This document shows positions 55,189 to 64,000 of a DNA stretch of 64,000 bases, in pieces (position 1 is the stretch's first letter; the number at the start of each line of letters is the position of its first letter). The notes under the pieces were generated by a model. It saw nothing but the letters and a program-made list of their open reading frames with translations. It made no database searches and was not told the origin of the DNA. Position numbers and translations under genes: made by a program. The DNA lies in assembly GCF_025628985.1 (NCBI RefSeq), contig NZ_JAOTEM010000005.1, forward strand, positions 1-64,000, in the 5' to 3' direction. The DNA comes from Chryseobacterium edaphi. Lineage in GTDB: Bacteria > Bacteroidota > Bacteroidia > Flavobacteriales > Weeksellaceae.

Positions 55189-56448
55189 TTATTTTTCAAA
55201 TTCCAAACTCGCCAAAATAAATGGTCCCGTTCCTTTTCCGTCATTTGAACGGATCTCTTCATTGACGTAATATTCGTAAGAACCGTCTCTGTAAGGTTTT
55301 CCTCCCAGACCGGCAACGGCACAACATTTATTTAAATTTACAACACCATTTTCATCAACTGTAATCAGATTTTTGATAATTCCGTCGTAGCCTTTTTTAG
55401 CGGCAGCTTTGTATGATTTTGGCAGGTATCCTTTGTTCACAGATTTAATCATTGTGTAGACAAACATCGCTGAAGCAGTCGCTTCTTCATAATTTTTGTT
55501 TGCCAATGGCTTATCTAAAACCTGATACCAAAGTCCGGATTTTTTATCCTGATATTTGATAACAGCGTCAGAATAAGATTTGATGTAAGAAATAATTCTC
55601 TCTCTTCCCGGATGGTCTTTCGGTAAATAATCTAAAACGTCTACCATTGCCATTCCGTACCAACCCATTGCTCTTCCCCAGAAATTTGGTGAAAGTCCGG
55701 TTTGTTTGTCTGCCCATGCCTGTTCTTTACTTTCATCCCAGGCGTGATACAGCAATCCAGTTTTTTTGTCTAAAAGATTTTTCTGAACAGAGTCGAACTG
55801 CATTACGATATCATCATATGCTTTTGCTGCATCTGCACCTTTTGTGAAATCTTTCGTATAATGCGTGTAGAAAGGCATTCCCATGTACAAACCATCTAAC
55901 CAAACCTGATAAGGATAGATTTTTTTGTGCCAGAAAGAACCTTCATTTGTTCTTGGCTGTCCGTCGATTTGTAAACGAAGGGTTTGAAGCGCTTTCAGGT
56001 ATTTGTCTTTTTTCTCTTTTTCGTAAAGATAAAGCAATACGTTTCCACTGTTCAGCATGTCGATGTTGTACTTGTCAAGGTCGTAGGTTACGATGGTACC
56101 GTCGTCCTTGATCAAAGTTTCGCCGAAACCGCTGATGTAGTCGTAGTATTCTTTTTTACCTGTTTTGATGTAAAGCTGCTCAGCTCCATCCAACACAATT
56201 GCTGATGGATACGTCCATTTCGGGCTTTTGCTGAAATCGAGCATCCAAGCTTCAGGGAATCTCTGCATTTCAGAAAGCATCATTCTTTCAGACCATTTCA
56301 GGTTGGTAGGAACTACTTTTCCTGATTTTGCAGTTTGAGTTGTCGCTTTTGCAGCCGTAGCCGTTTTTGTCTGTGCACAGGCAAGGAACATTCCCGAACC
56401 TAAAACCGCAACAGCGTATATTTTTAATTTTTGATTAATAAAACTCAT
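55189..56448 (-). CDS. GH105 unsaturated rhamnogalacturonyl/galacturonyl hydrolase
   Basis: 419 aa. The N-terminal signal has a lipobox-like MFLAC (Cys near residue 24), so probably a lipoprotein. Alpha/alpha barrel with VWLDGLYMGMPF (catalytic Asp region), HAWDESKEQAW and FWGRAMGWYGMAMVD, the GH105 fingerprint. It hydrates and releases the unsaturated uronate left at the non-reducing end by PL1 or PL10, feeding the KdgF step. It lies 12 nt downstream of the DUF4861 gene. Confidence 0.88.
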   Translation of the reverse strand: MSFINQKLKIYAVAVLGSGMFLACAQTKTATAAKATTQTAKSGKVVPTNLKWSERMMLSEMQRFPEAWMLDFSKSPKWTYPSAIVLDGAEQLYIKTGKKEYYDYISGFGETLIKDDGTIVTYDLDKYNIDMLNSGNVLLYLYEKEKKDKYLKALQTLRLQIDGQPRTNEGSFWHKKIYPYQVWLDGLYMGMPFYTHYTKDFTKGADAAKAYDDIVMQFDSVQKNLLDKKTGLLYHAWDESKEQAWADKQTGLSPNFWGRAMGWYGMAMVDVLDYLPKDHPGRERIISYIKSYSDAVIKYQDKKSGLWYQVLDKPLANKNYEEATASAMFVYTMIKSVNKGYLPKSYKAAAKKGYDGIIKNLITVDENGVVNLNKCCAVAGLGGKPYRDGSYEYYVNEEIRSNDGKGTGPFILASLEFEK

Positions 56449-56460
56449 TGTAAGTCAATT

Positions 56461-57471
56461 TTAAAGTTGATTGTTATTATCTAAAATTTCTAATTTTTTA
56501 TCTAAATCTCTGTAGAATTCTTCTTCCGTTTTTATTCCGTTTGGTTCCTGAGACCAGGCTCCCATAAAGTAATACGAAACATTTTTGTTCTTTTTGAAAA
56601 CCACCACGTGGGTCGATTTCGTTTTTACAATTTTATCTAAATTTCCGATAGGGTAGAAGATCACCATTCCCAGATTATCTTCTTTTTTAGCCAAAGTCTG
56701 CGTTCCGTATGTTGCAATGTAGCCCCATTTTTTGTTTTTACTGACCGCCTCTTTCATGGGAATATCTTTAAAAGCGACAATTCCGGTACATAATCCTGAA
56801 ATTGTTTCATTTAAATTTAAATCAACCTTCACAAAACGGTCTCTGTTGAAAATTGTCAGCTTCGACTGAAGGTCAACTGCTTTTCCCCATGTTTTCCAGC
56901 CTTTGTAATCTATGGTTGCGAAGGATTTATCGCTTTCGTTAACAGCTTTTGCAGTGGTGGTTTTTACCGTTTTAAAAGTTTCGACAAAATCATTCTGATC
57001 ATCATATCTACCGTAAGAACCGACTCCGATGGTACGGCCTGATTTCAAAATATCCTGTCCCCAAGGTGCGTCGTGATGATAGGTTTCAAAGCCGTCCTGT
57101 CCGACTTCCGGCAACACCAGAGTATTCACTTTTTTTCCGAAAATATCTGTGGCATTTCTCCAGTCAAGGTATAATCTGTAACCGATCTGATTGTTTTCTA
57201 AACCGATTCCTTCGTATCTTATGTAGTAAGAATGGTCGGTATGTTCGGTTGGAAGTTGCAGTTCGTTGATGTTTTTAAAGGCTCCGCCGATGTACTCGTT
57301 GCCCTGCCATTTTCCGCCGTCTTTTATTGATAATTCTGCGTAGGAAAAAGGAGCTTTCGGGCTTTTGCGGATTTTCTCAATCACATTTTTCTGTGCGAAC
57401 GATGAACCGCCAGCGAAAATTGCTCCTCCTAATAGTATTTTGAATAGGTTTGATTTTATCTGTACTGACAT
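56461..57471 (-). CDS. DUF4861 family protein (main pectin operon)
   Basis: 336 aa with a signal peptide (cleaved near SFAQ, residue 27). Conserved with 38026-39210 in the family core (RYDDQNDFVETF, LDWRNATDIFG, VVFKKNKNVSYYFMGAW) but about 60 aa shorter, lacking the first sandwich. Its place between PL1 and GH105 suggests a step on lyase products. The reaction of DUF4861 is not known to me. It is tightly spaced with both neighbours. Confidence 0.75.
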   Translation of the reverse strand: MSVQIKSNLFKILLGGAIFAGGSSFAQKNVIEKIRKSPKAPFSYAELSIKDGGKWQGNEYIGGAFKNINELQLPTEHTDHSYYIRYEGIGLENNQIGYRLYLDWRNATDIFGKKVNTLVLPEVGQDGFETYHHDAPWGQDILKSGRTIGVGSYGRYDDQNDFVETFKTVKTTTAKAVNESDKSFATIDYKGWKTWGKAVDLQSKLTIFNRDRFVKVDLNLNETISGLCTGIVAFKDIPMKEAVSKNKKWGYIATYGTQTLAKKEDNLGMVIFYPIGNLDKIVKTKSTHVVVFKKNKNVSYYFMGAWSQEPNGIKTEEEFYRDLDKKLEILDNNNQL

Positions 57472-57513
57472 ATTTTTTATTTTAGATAACCTTAAAGTCT
57501 GAAAGTTCAGTGA

Positions 57514-58962
57514 CTACCGTTGATTTTCGGTTATTTTTTTCACGAGGTCATTCATATACACCTCAATATTATCATAGTTTTTATCTAAATCTTTTCCGTT
57601 GGCATTGGCCGTTTTCGGATCAAGATTATTTTTGATTTCCCAATCATCGGGCATTCCGTCGTTGTCTGAATCAAGAGGAGTTTTTCCTGGTTTTAAAACA
57701 GGGAATCCACCAACATCTTCCTGAGAATCGATGATTCCGTTGTCACTTCCAAGCGACCCCTTGTGAGAGAAAGTTCCTTTTTTCACATGTTCCAAAACCC
57801 GTAAATCTACAGCATCTCTCACCAAACTTGCGCCTCCAATTTTTAATATTTTTTCGTAGGCCTCCTTTGGAGATTCAGTTTTCACATTATTCTGAATATC
57901 GTGTGGCTGATTTATTTTAATTGAGTTTTTATCAGCATCTGTCAACTTATACGCAGGTTTCATTTGATTAAAAACTCCCAAATTCCAGTTGTCTGCAGTA
58001 ACTTCCGGGCTTCCTTCCACAACATTTCCATTGATGTAGTATTTGCCCCAAATGTTGTAAACCTCAGTGCCCGCTTTTTCATTTTTATCAATTGCTCCAA
58101 TTCTTTTATTCGTCATTGTCGCAGGACCAGGTTTGTAATAATTGTTGACCATATTCACATTCATTCCTTCACCTCCGTAGACATTATTGTGCCCCCAATT
58201 GTAAATGACATTATTTCTGAAATCGGTCAGATCGGTCAGCGCAAATTTACTTCCCGCATATTCTCCCAGTCTCGGATTTCTGCTGTCGTGGTTTGCATAA
58301 ATATTATGATGAAAAGATGCGAATTTTCCACCGGCAATTCCGCCGTATCCGTGAGCGCCTTTCTGGTGGGCAGAGTTTCTAAGGCTTTCTGTAATCACAC
58401 ACCACTGAAGCGTCGTATTTTCGTTGACGTAGATTGAAACCGTTTCGTCTGTTGACCAGCTCATCGAACAGTGATCAACGATTAAATTTTTTATAAATCT
58501 TGCGCCTAAAGCATCACCTTCATACTTTTTTTTATCACCCATTCTGAAACGCATATAACGGATGATCACATTGTCTGCTGCCACAAAAGTTTCGTAGTTG
58601 GCAACGGTAATTCCGTCTCCGGGAGCGGTTTGTCCGGCAATCGTAACGTCGCCTTCTTTTATTCTTAATGGGGATTCAAGGGAAATCTTTCCGGCAGTTC
58701 TGAAAACAATATATCTCGGACCTTTTTGTTCTAAAGCGTGTCTTAACGTACCTTCCGAACCGTCATCTGTCAGTTTAGTAATGAATAAAACCTTTCCACC
58801 ACGTCCGCCGGTTGTAAATCTTCCAAAACCTTCAGCACCGGGGAAACTGATCAGCTTTCCTGAAACCACTGTTTCGGAATTGACTGACGTTTTTACCTGA
58901 CTGGTGCAGCTTTGTAATGATAAAATTCCCAAAAGGAAGAGTGAAGAAAAAGCGTATTTCAT
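57514..58962 (-). CDS. PL1 pectate lyase, lipoprotein
   Basis: 482 aa with lipobox LSLQSC (Cys at 19). Parallel beta-helix beginning FPGAEGFGRFTTGGRGG, then VIRYMRFRMGD and VDHCSMSWSTDETVSIY (Ca2+ ligands and core of PL1 from this phylum), and HDSRNPRLGEYAG. The C-terminus has DSDNDGMPDDWEIKNNLDP, a Ca-binding thrombospondin type-3-like motif typical of Bacteroidota PL1. Endo-cleavage of de-esterified homogalacturonan at the surface. 17 nt separate it from CE8 upstream, fitting sequential de-esterification and cleavage. Confidence 0.88.
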   Translation of the reverse strand: MKYAFSSLFLLGILSLQSCTSQVKTSVNSETVVSGKLISFPGAEGFGRFTTGGRGGKVLFITKLTDDGSEGTLRHALEQKGPRYIVFRTAGKISLESPLRIKEGDVTIAGQTAPGDGITVANYETFVAADNVIIRYMRFRMGDKKKYEGDALGARFIKNLIVDHCSMSWSTDETVSIYVNENTTLQWCVITESLRNSAHQKGAHGYGGIAGGKFASFHHNIYANHDSRNPRLGEYAGSKFALTDLTDFRNNVIYNWGHNNVYGGEGMNVNMVNNYYKPGPATMTNKRIGAIDKNEKAGTEVYNIWGKYYINGNVVEGSPEVTADNWNLGVFNQMKPAYKLTDADKNSIKINQPHDIQNNVKTESPKEAYEKILKIGGASLVRDAVDLRVLEHVKKGTFSHKGSLGSDNGIIDSQEDVGGFPVLKPGKTPLDSDNDGMPDDWEIKNNLDPKTANANGKDLDKNYDNIEVYMNDLVKKITENQR

Positions 58963-58978
58963 TGAAAACTTTTTGAGA

Positions 58979-60004
58979 TTATTGAGCGGCTTTTTTGTAG
59001 TTCCAGTTGTCTTTTCCGGACAGAATATTTTTGGCAGTATATTTTTTACTTTCTTCTTTTGTCAGCTGATGAGACCACGAAACTCTTTTTTCAGTAGCTG
59101 CTCCAATACCTTTAGAGTTGTATTCTCCATAAAAAGTTGTCTTTTCAGCATCGACTTTTCCCCAATTGTGCCAACCTTCAAGTCTTATTGTGGAATCGAT
59201 TGCACAGTTAATGTAAACAGTCTTCGCAAAAGGTCTCCAAGGTCTTCCCAAATATACAGAATTTGCCGATGCATCTCCTGTTAAATTACAGTTAATAAAT
59301 ACATAACCAAACTCACTTCCTTCCGGAGTTGAAGCTGCAGTTACATATGATGCATTTTTTTTAGAGTAAATTGTACAGTTTTCAAAAACCGCAGTTCCGG
59401 CTCCGAAAATATAGTCGGTCGTTCCTTCGATGTAGCAGTTTTTAAAATAGTTTCTGGAAACTTTAGATTTATTCGGATTGTCCTGTGCACCTTTGGTATA
59501 AAGTGTATCCTGAAATCCTAAGAATTTACAGTTTTCAAAAGCAATTCTGTCACCTGTCGTTAAAACTGCAACGGCTTGTCCAACTGGTCCTGCATCGTTT
59601 TGAAATGTAATATTTTTAGCTGAAAAATCGTCAGAGAAAATAAAAATGCTTGATGAACCTGTGGTTCCGATGTTTTTACCTTCAGCGTTCTGCTTTGAAG
59701 CATGATCACCGTACACTAAAATAGTATTTTCTGCATTTTCACCAATAAGAGTGATAGGGCTTTTTGAAGCATCTACTGTAATTTTTTCTCTGTAAGTTCC
59801 TGGTTTTACAATAATTTTTGTTCTTACCGTTTTTCCTTCTTCAACAGAATTTATTGCCTCTTGAATGGTAGTGAAATTACCTTTTCCGTCTTTCGAAACT
59901 ACGATGGTTTTAACCTCATTAATCTTGAAAGAAAGAAGACTGATTACAACTACTGAAAATAGGGTTAAGAAGTTTAGTTTTTTGTAAAAATTTGAAATCT
60001 TCAT
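58979..60004 (-). CDS. CE8 pectin methylesterase, copy 2
   Basis: 341 aa. N-terminal hydrophobic segment (FLTLFSVVVISLLSF) without an obvious lipobox. CE8 motifs: GTYREK, GQAVAVLTTG, FQDTLYTKG, TTDYIFGAG and YLGRPWRPF. Compared with 48210 it has an insertion ending EGKNIGTTGSSS, and DYIFG instead of DFLFG. First enzyme gene after susD, separated from it by a hairpin (60027-60065). Confidence 0.9.
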   Translation of the reverse strand: MKISNFYKKLNFLTLFSVVVISLLSFKINEVKTIVVSKDGKGNFTTIQEAINSVEEGKTVRTKIIVKPGTYREKITVDASKSPITLIGENAENTILVYGDHASKQNAEGKNIGTTGSSSIFIFSDDFSAKNITFQNDAGPVGQAVAVLTTGDRIAFENCKFLGFQDTLYTKGAQDNPNKSKVSRNYFKNCYIEGTTDYIFGAGTAVFENCTIYSKKNASYVTAASTPEGSEFGYVFINCNLTGDASANSVYLGRPWRPFAKTVYINCAIDSTIRLEGWHNWGKVDAEKTTFYGEYNSKGIGAATEKRVSWSHQLTKEESKKYTAKNILSGKDNWNYKKAAQ

Positions 60005-60026
60005 AGATTTTAATTTTCATTAGGAA

Positions 60027-60065
60027 AATACAGACTTTACCCCAATGAAGGAGAAAGTCTGTATT
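60027..60065 (-). terminator. Intra-operon hairpin after susD (possible partial terminator)
   Basis: Perfect 12-nt arms AATACAGACTTT (60027-60038) and AAAGTCTGTATT (60054-60065), 15-nt loop, in the 87-nt gap between susD and the CE8 gene. On the - strand the stem is followed by a short TTTTCC run, so termination would be incomplete. Such hairpins often keep SusCD mRNA more abundant than the enzyme mRNA. Confidence 0.65.
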
Positions 60066-60091
60066 AAAATTAATATGAATGTATCTTGATT

Positions 60092-61915
60092 CTAGTAACC
60101 GTAATCTTGAGTAAGATTGTAGTTATTTTGAATATATTCGAAATAGATAGGCAATAATTCTCTCTTATTTGCCTGGAAATATTGTGCATATCCTGCGGAA
60201 GGATCATTTACATATGTTGCAGTAATTCCTGATCTCCAAGCAATTGATTTGTAACCTGCAGGAGTCGTTGCAGACTGATTAGGAAGGTAAAATACCTGAG
60301 TTTTGTCTGTTCCTGTTGTATAAACGTCGATTGCAGCGATGTTTTGCTGAGCCGTTTTTGTAGGATCATAAACTGAAGCTTTATAGTAAATATTCATTGG
60401 TACATTTGCATAAGCTCCTACACCGTTGATAAAATCAGTCAGTTTTTGTTTAGTTTCAGTAATTTTTGAGGCTAATAAATTCCAACGGATCAAATCGTAT
60501 TTTCTCATTCCTTCAGAACCTAATTCCAACAATCTTTCTTTCACAACTGCATTAAAGAATCCTACTTTGTCAGAAGGAATCGTTCCTACCTGTCCAAGAT
60601 TTCCTGTATAAGCTCTGTTTCTTACTGCTAATAATGCATTTTTCGCTTCCTGTGAAGGAGCTCCGTGAATTTCGTTATCAGCTTCAGCAAACATTAACAT
60701 TACATCAGAAAGACGGATTAAAGGCCAGTCAACCGCAAGTGTTTGAGAAGGTCCTGTAATACTTGTCCAAGATTTTCTGTATTTAGCATCTGTCCATGCG
60801 TTTGAAGCAGCCAATTCAGCCTGATTTGTTGCGTTAATTGTGAAGATACCTACGTTCATATCTCTTCTCAAGTCATATTTTGTAAACTCATAGAAGTAAG
60901 TTGGCAATGCATTGATACCACCACCACCTTTCCAGTTGGAATTGTCATGATGTTTAAGACCGTTGTAATATCCGATTTTAGAGTCTGTTCTAACACCGCC
61001 ACCAAATGCTCCAACTGAGAAAATAACTTCATTGGTTGCATCTTGTGCATTTGTATGTAAAGCTCTGAATACATTTTCGTAGCTCGGATTTAAGCTATGT
61101 TCTCCTGTATGATTCATGATATCTTTACACTCGTCTAAAGCGATCTGATAATATTTTTGAGGATTTGATCCCTGAGCCATAATCTGTGGACTTCTTCTTA
61201 AAGAATATCCAGCTCTTGCCAAAGCAATTCTTGCTCTAAGACCTTTTACGGCACCCTTAGAAATTCTGTTGCTAGTAGTTCCGCCTTCTGATCTCCAAGG
61301 TACTAAAGTTGCAGCTTTTTCAAGATCATTTATCATTTGATCATAAATAATATCTCTATCTGTTTTTGGCTGGTTTTGCTCTGCTACATCAGAAGCAGGA
61401 ACAAGGTAAAAAGGTACGTCTCCCCAGTTTCTGATAAGCTCGTAATAATATTGTGCTCTAAGCGTTAAAGCTTCGCCCAAATATCTGTCCATCAGTTTTT
61501 TATCATCCGCAGTTCCACTTTGCATCACAGGCGATAAAGGAATGTTTTTGATAACTAGATTTGCACGCTCAATTCCTGTATATAGTTTTGAGAAAGGACC
61601 GTTAAGTTCTGTATTTGTAGTACATGCGCCAAAAGTTGCCACACCTCTTCTGTCGTTACAGTTGTAACTTCCTGAAGTTCTGAAGTCATCTCCGGATTGA
61701 GTGATAATCAAAGATAATCTTTGTCCGTAACCGTCATCTCCGCCTAATTGAGCATACACTCCGATTAGTGCTGAAAAAGTATCTGCTGTACTGTCAAACT
61801 GTTGCGCTTCAGAGATACTTGAAAGGTTTTCCGGCTCAAGGAAATCGCTGCACGAATTAAGGAAAAGTGCACCTGCCAGAAAAGATAAAATAAATATTGA
61901 TTTGCTTTTTTTCAT
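60092..61915 (-). CDS. susD: SusD/RagB-family nutrient-binding outer-membrane lipoprotein
   Basis: 607 aa with lipobox LFLNSC (Cys at about 22) followed by SDFLEPENLSS. SusD traits: N-terminal helical repeats (LGEALTLRAQYYYELIRNWGDVPFYL), a middle ligand domain, and a C-terminus with LPIYFEYIQNNYNL. It forms the lid of the SusC transporter and binds oligosaccharides, here presumably pectin fragments. It lies 11 nt downstream of susC. No carbohydrate specificity can be read from the sequence. Confidence 0.92.
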   Translation of the reverse strand: MKKSKSIFILSFLAGALFLNSCSDFLEPENLSSISEAQQFDSTADTFSALIGVYAQLGGDDGYGQRLSLIITQSGDDFRTSGSYNCNDRRGVATFGACTTNTELNGPFSKLYTGIERANLVIKNIPLSPVMQSGTADDKKLMDRYLGEALTLRAQYYYELIRNWGDVPFYLVPASDVAEQNQPKTDRDIIYDQMINDLEKAATLVPWRSEGGTTSNRISKGAVKGLRARIALARAGYSLRRSPQIMAQGSNPQKYYQIALDECKDIMNHTGEHSLNPSYENVFRALHTNAQDATNEVIFSVGAFGGGVRTDSKIGYYNGLKHHDNSNWKGGGGINALPTYFYEFTKYDLRRDMNVGIFTINATNQAELAASNAWTDAKYRKSWTSITGPSQTLAVDWPLIRLSDVMLMFAEADNEIHGAPSQEAKNALLAVRNRAYTGNLGQVGTIPSDKVGFFNAVVKERLLELGSEGMRKYDLIRWNLLASKITETKQKLTDFINGVGAYANVPMNIYYKASVYDPTKTAQQNIAAIDVYTTGTDKTQVFYLPNQSATTPAGYKSIAWRSGITATYVNDPSAGYAQYFQANKRELLPIYFEYIQNNYNLTQDYGY

Positions 61916-61926
61916 GATAATAAATT

Positions 61927-64000
61927 TTAGAAAGTGATATCTACACCTGTTACAAAAAATCTGCTTCTAGGATATGCCGAATAATCAACTCCGGGAGTCA
62001 AAGGATTTCTTCTTGTACTAGCTTCAGGATCATATCCGCTGTATTTTGTAATAACAAAAACGTTGTTTACTGTAGCATACAATCTGAAATTTTTAACACC
62101 AACCGCATCCAATGAACCTTTTGGTAAAGTGAATCCTAAAGTTACGTTATTTAGTCTTAAGAAAGATCCGTCTTCAATCCCGTAAGAATGTAAAATGTAT
62201 TGTCCTGTTGGTGGAGTCCACATTGTAGTGTTTGCGTTCAATGCTGCCAAAGCTGTAGGATCGTTTACTTTTACACCATTATTGTCAAACCATCTCCATC
62301 TGTCTGCAACTTCTGCAGCCATGTTGTTGTCTCTGTATAAATATTGAGTGGTATTCTCGATTTTATTAGCATTATATACTTTGTTTCCAACTGAGAAGTT
62401 GAAGAATAAACTCATGTCGAAATTTTTGTAACGGAAAGTCTGGTTAAAACCTCCATAGAATTTTGGTTGAGCGCTTCCCAATTCAGTTCTGTCTGCATCG
62501 GTAATTTGTCCGTCACCGTTTAAATCTTTTAGCTTAAGATCTCCCGGCTGAACTGCTTTTGCACCTAAAGCAATTGCACTACTACTTGGAACTCCCGCTT
62601 TTAGGGTATAAACCTGTGTTGCAGCATTATAATCAAAATCACTGATTTCGTATCTTCCTTCAGTTACATATCCGTAATAAGTACCAACTGAACTTCCAAC
62701 TTTAGCGATAAAATCAAATCCTCCGATACCTCCAGATTGTACAAGATATGAGTCTTGTCCCGGACGAACACCACTTCCTAAACTTAAAATTTTGTTTTTG
62801 TTGGCAGAAAGGTTAATGTCTGTTTTCCATGTGAAGTCTTCCTTGTTAACGATAACACCTCCAAGCGTAAATTCTAAACCTTTGTTTTGAGTTTTACCTG
62901 AATTCTGGAACTGGTTTGAATATCCAGGAAAAGGAACTTTCGCTAAAACCAACAAGTCTTTTGTATCGGTAATATATCCGTCAACACTACCATACAATCT
63001 GCTGTTGAAAAATTCGAAATCAATACCGGCATTTTTAGATACTGTAGCTTCCCATTTTACATTAGGATTTGCCTGTGTAGTAGAGATTGCAGCTCCTGGT
63101 GTAACCGAAGTTCCGAATACGTATCCGTTGTTTGCACTTACGTTATAGAAATTTGCCCAAAGGTAAGATGTAATTCTGTTGTTCCCTGAAAGACCATATC
63201 CAACACGTAGTTTTAATTCGTCTAGCCAGTTAACATCTTTAAGAAACTTTTCTTCTTTAATTTTCCATGCTAATGAAGCCGCCGGAAAATATCCCCATTG
63301 GTTTCCTTTCATGAAAACATTTGATCCGTCAGCTCTTACAGATGCTGTAAGGATATATTTATTGGCATAAATATAATTAACACGTCCAAAAAATGAAGCC
63401 AGACGATCAGGTGGTAAAGCCGCTGTTCTTGCAGCATCCTGTATCAAACCAGCAGGTGGAGTAGCAGCAGCAATGTTAGCAAACGCTTCTTCAGGAAGGA
63501 TAGATTTCGGGAACCATTTTACATAAGTATAGCTTGATTCTCCATCTGTTTTAATAATTTCCTGACCTAATAAAATATCTAATTTATGATCACCAAATTT
63601 TTTGGTATAATTTAATGTATTGGTATTGGTAATTCTTCTGGATTGAGATCTGTCTAACTGTACAATCGGCATATCAGCATTGGCTCTTGCCTGTGAGGTT
63701 ACAACACCCCAAAATTGGTTGGTGATGATGTCTCTCTGTACATAACCGATAACACTTCTGAAAGTAATATCTTTCGTAATGTTCCAATTGATATAGCCAT
63801 TTAATAATAAATCGTTTGATCTGTTGTCTCTTACTTCATTATCATTAAGGATCAAAGGATTTACAAGGTTGGTATTCGTTGCGTAGCTAGGATCAAAATC
63901 ATCAACAGGAATATTAGATCCACCCTCGAAAGGTTGATATCTTACTGCGTTTCTCAATCTGTTATTACTCTGAGAACCAGTGCTTGATGTTCCTACACCG
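61927..64000 (-). CDS. susC: SusC/RagA-family TonB-dependent transporter, C-terminal part (partial)
   Basis: The frame runs to the window edge. About 690 residues are present, ending YPRSRFFVTGVDITF as SusC barrels do. Visible parts include barrel strands with DGSNVFMKGNQWGYFPAASLAWKIK and the late DLNGDGQITDADRTELGSAQPKFYGG signature of this family. The plug, carboxypeptidase-like and TonB-box regions lie outside. It imports oligosaccharides with SusD. As the first visible gene of the - strand series it sets the direction of the pectin operon. Confidence 0.92.
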   Translation of the reverse strand, partial: GVGTSSTGSQSNNRLRNAVRYQPFEGGSNIPVDDFDPSYATNTNLVNPLILNDNEVRDNRSNDLLLNGYINWNITKDITFRSVIGYVQRDIITNQFWGVVTSQARANADMPIVQLDRSQSRRITNTNTLNYTKKFGDHKLDILLGQEIIKTDGESSYTYVKWFPKSILPEEAFANIAAATPPAGLIQDAARTAALPPDRLASFFGRVNYIYANKYILTASVRADGSNVFMKGNQWGYFPAASLAWKIKEEKFLKDVNWLDELKLRVGYGLSGNNRITSYLWANFYNVSANNGYVFGTSVTPGAAISTTQANPNVKWEATVSKNAGIDFEFFNSRLYGSVDGYITDTKDLLVLAKVPFPGYSNQFQNSGKTQNKGLEFTLGGVIVNKEDFTWKTDINLSANKNKILSLGSGVRPGQDSYLVQSGGIGGFDFIAKVGSSVGTYYGYVTEGRYEISDFDYNAATQVYTLKAGVPSSSAIALGAKAVQPGDLKLKDLNGDGQITDADRTELGSAQPKFYGGFNQTFRYKNFDMSLFFNFSVGNKVYNANKIENTTQYLYRDNNMAAEVADRWRWFDNNGVKVNDPTALAALNANTTMWTPPTGQYILHSYGIEDGSFLRLNNVTLGFTLPKGSLDAVGVKNFRLYATVNNVFVITKYSGYDPEASTRRNPLTPGVDYSAYPRSRFFVTGVDITF

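Overview
The window looks like a chromosome segment of an AT-rich Bacteroidota, most likely Chryseobacterium or a close relative (Weeksellaceae/Flavobacteriia). This rests on a Bacteroidota-type (subtype iii) T6SS with TssD/Hcp, VgrG and DUF4280 PAAR-like tips, on SusC/SusD-type outer-membrane uptake, and on short AT-rich intergenic spacers full of palindromes. No 16S or other phylogenetic marker is present, so the genus is an inference.

Region 1 (1-28,521, all + strand) is the spike and effector end of a T6SS. It starts with the 3' end of one TssD/Hcp gene, a second TssD gene and an intact vgrG. A series of effector-immunity cassettes follows: a YkuD-like candidate with a lipoprotein, a DUF4280 fusion with a secreted partner, and a DUF3289 protein with a lipoprotein. 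Next come two LysM genes, the second fused to DUF4280. After them are four modular peptidoglycan-degrading effectors: transglycosylase+M23, GH104+M23, GH19+M15-like, and truncated GH104+CHAP-like. Each is followed by a lipoprotein gene, the presumed immunity. Between cassettes lie 5'-truncated copies of upstream genes: the vgrG 3' half, the DUF4280 3' end, the DUF3289 3' end and a beta-sandwich/linker block. These look like scars of cassettes displaced by homologous recombination. Damage increases away from the intact heads, and the array ends in fragments at about 27.2-28.5 kb. Three 1-nt frameshifts lie in or near homopolymers and could be real or sequencing error.

Region 2 (28.5-37.9 kb) is a mixed block. 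It holds small secreted or lipoprotein genes on the - strand, a very large DUF4011-helicase-nuclease-DUF3320 protein on the - strand (a candidate antiphage protein of the type called Hhe), a secreted cupin on the + strand, and two small membrane proteins on the - strand.

Region 3 (38.0-64.0 kb) is a pectin polysaccharide utilisation locus. A short + strand unit encodes DUF4861 and a PL10 pectate lyase. A long - strand series starts with SusC (cut by the window end) and SusD. It continues with CE8, PL1, DUF4861, GH105, GH43, CE12, GH28, an alpha/beta hydrolase, CE8, CE12, a KdgF-like cupin, two alpha/beta hydrolases, GH95 and DUF1593. Together these could de-esterify pectin, cut homogalacturonan and rhamnogalacturonan, trim side chains and convert unsaturated uronates. 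No regulator of the locus is inside the window. A strong hairpin follows susD, and several families of intergenic palindromes punctuate the gene series.
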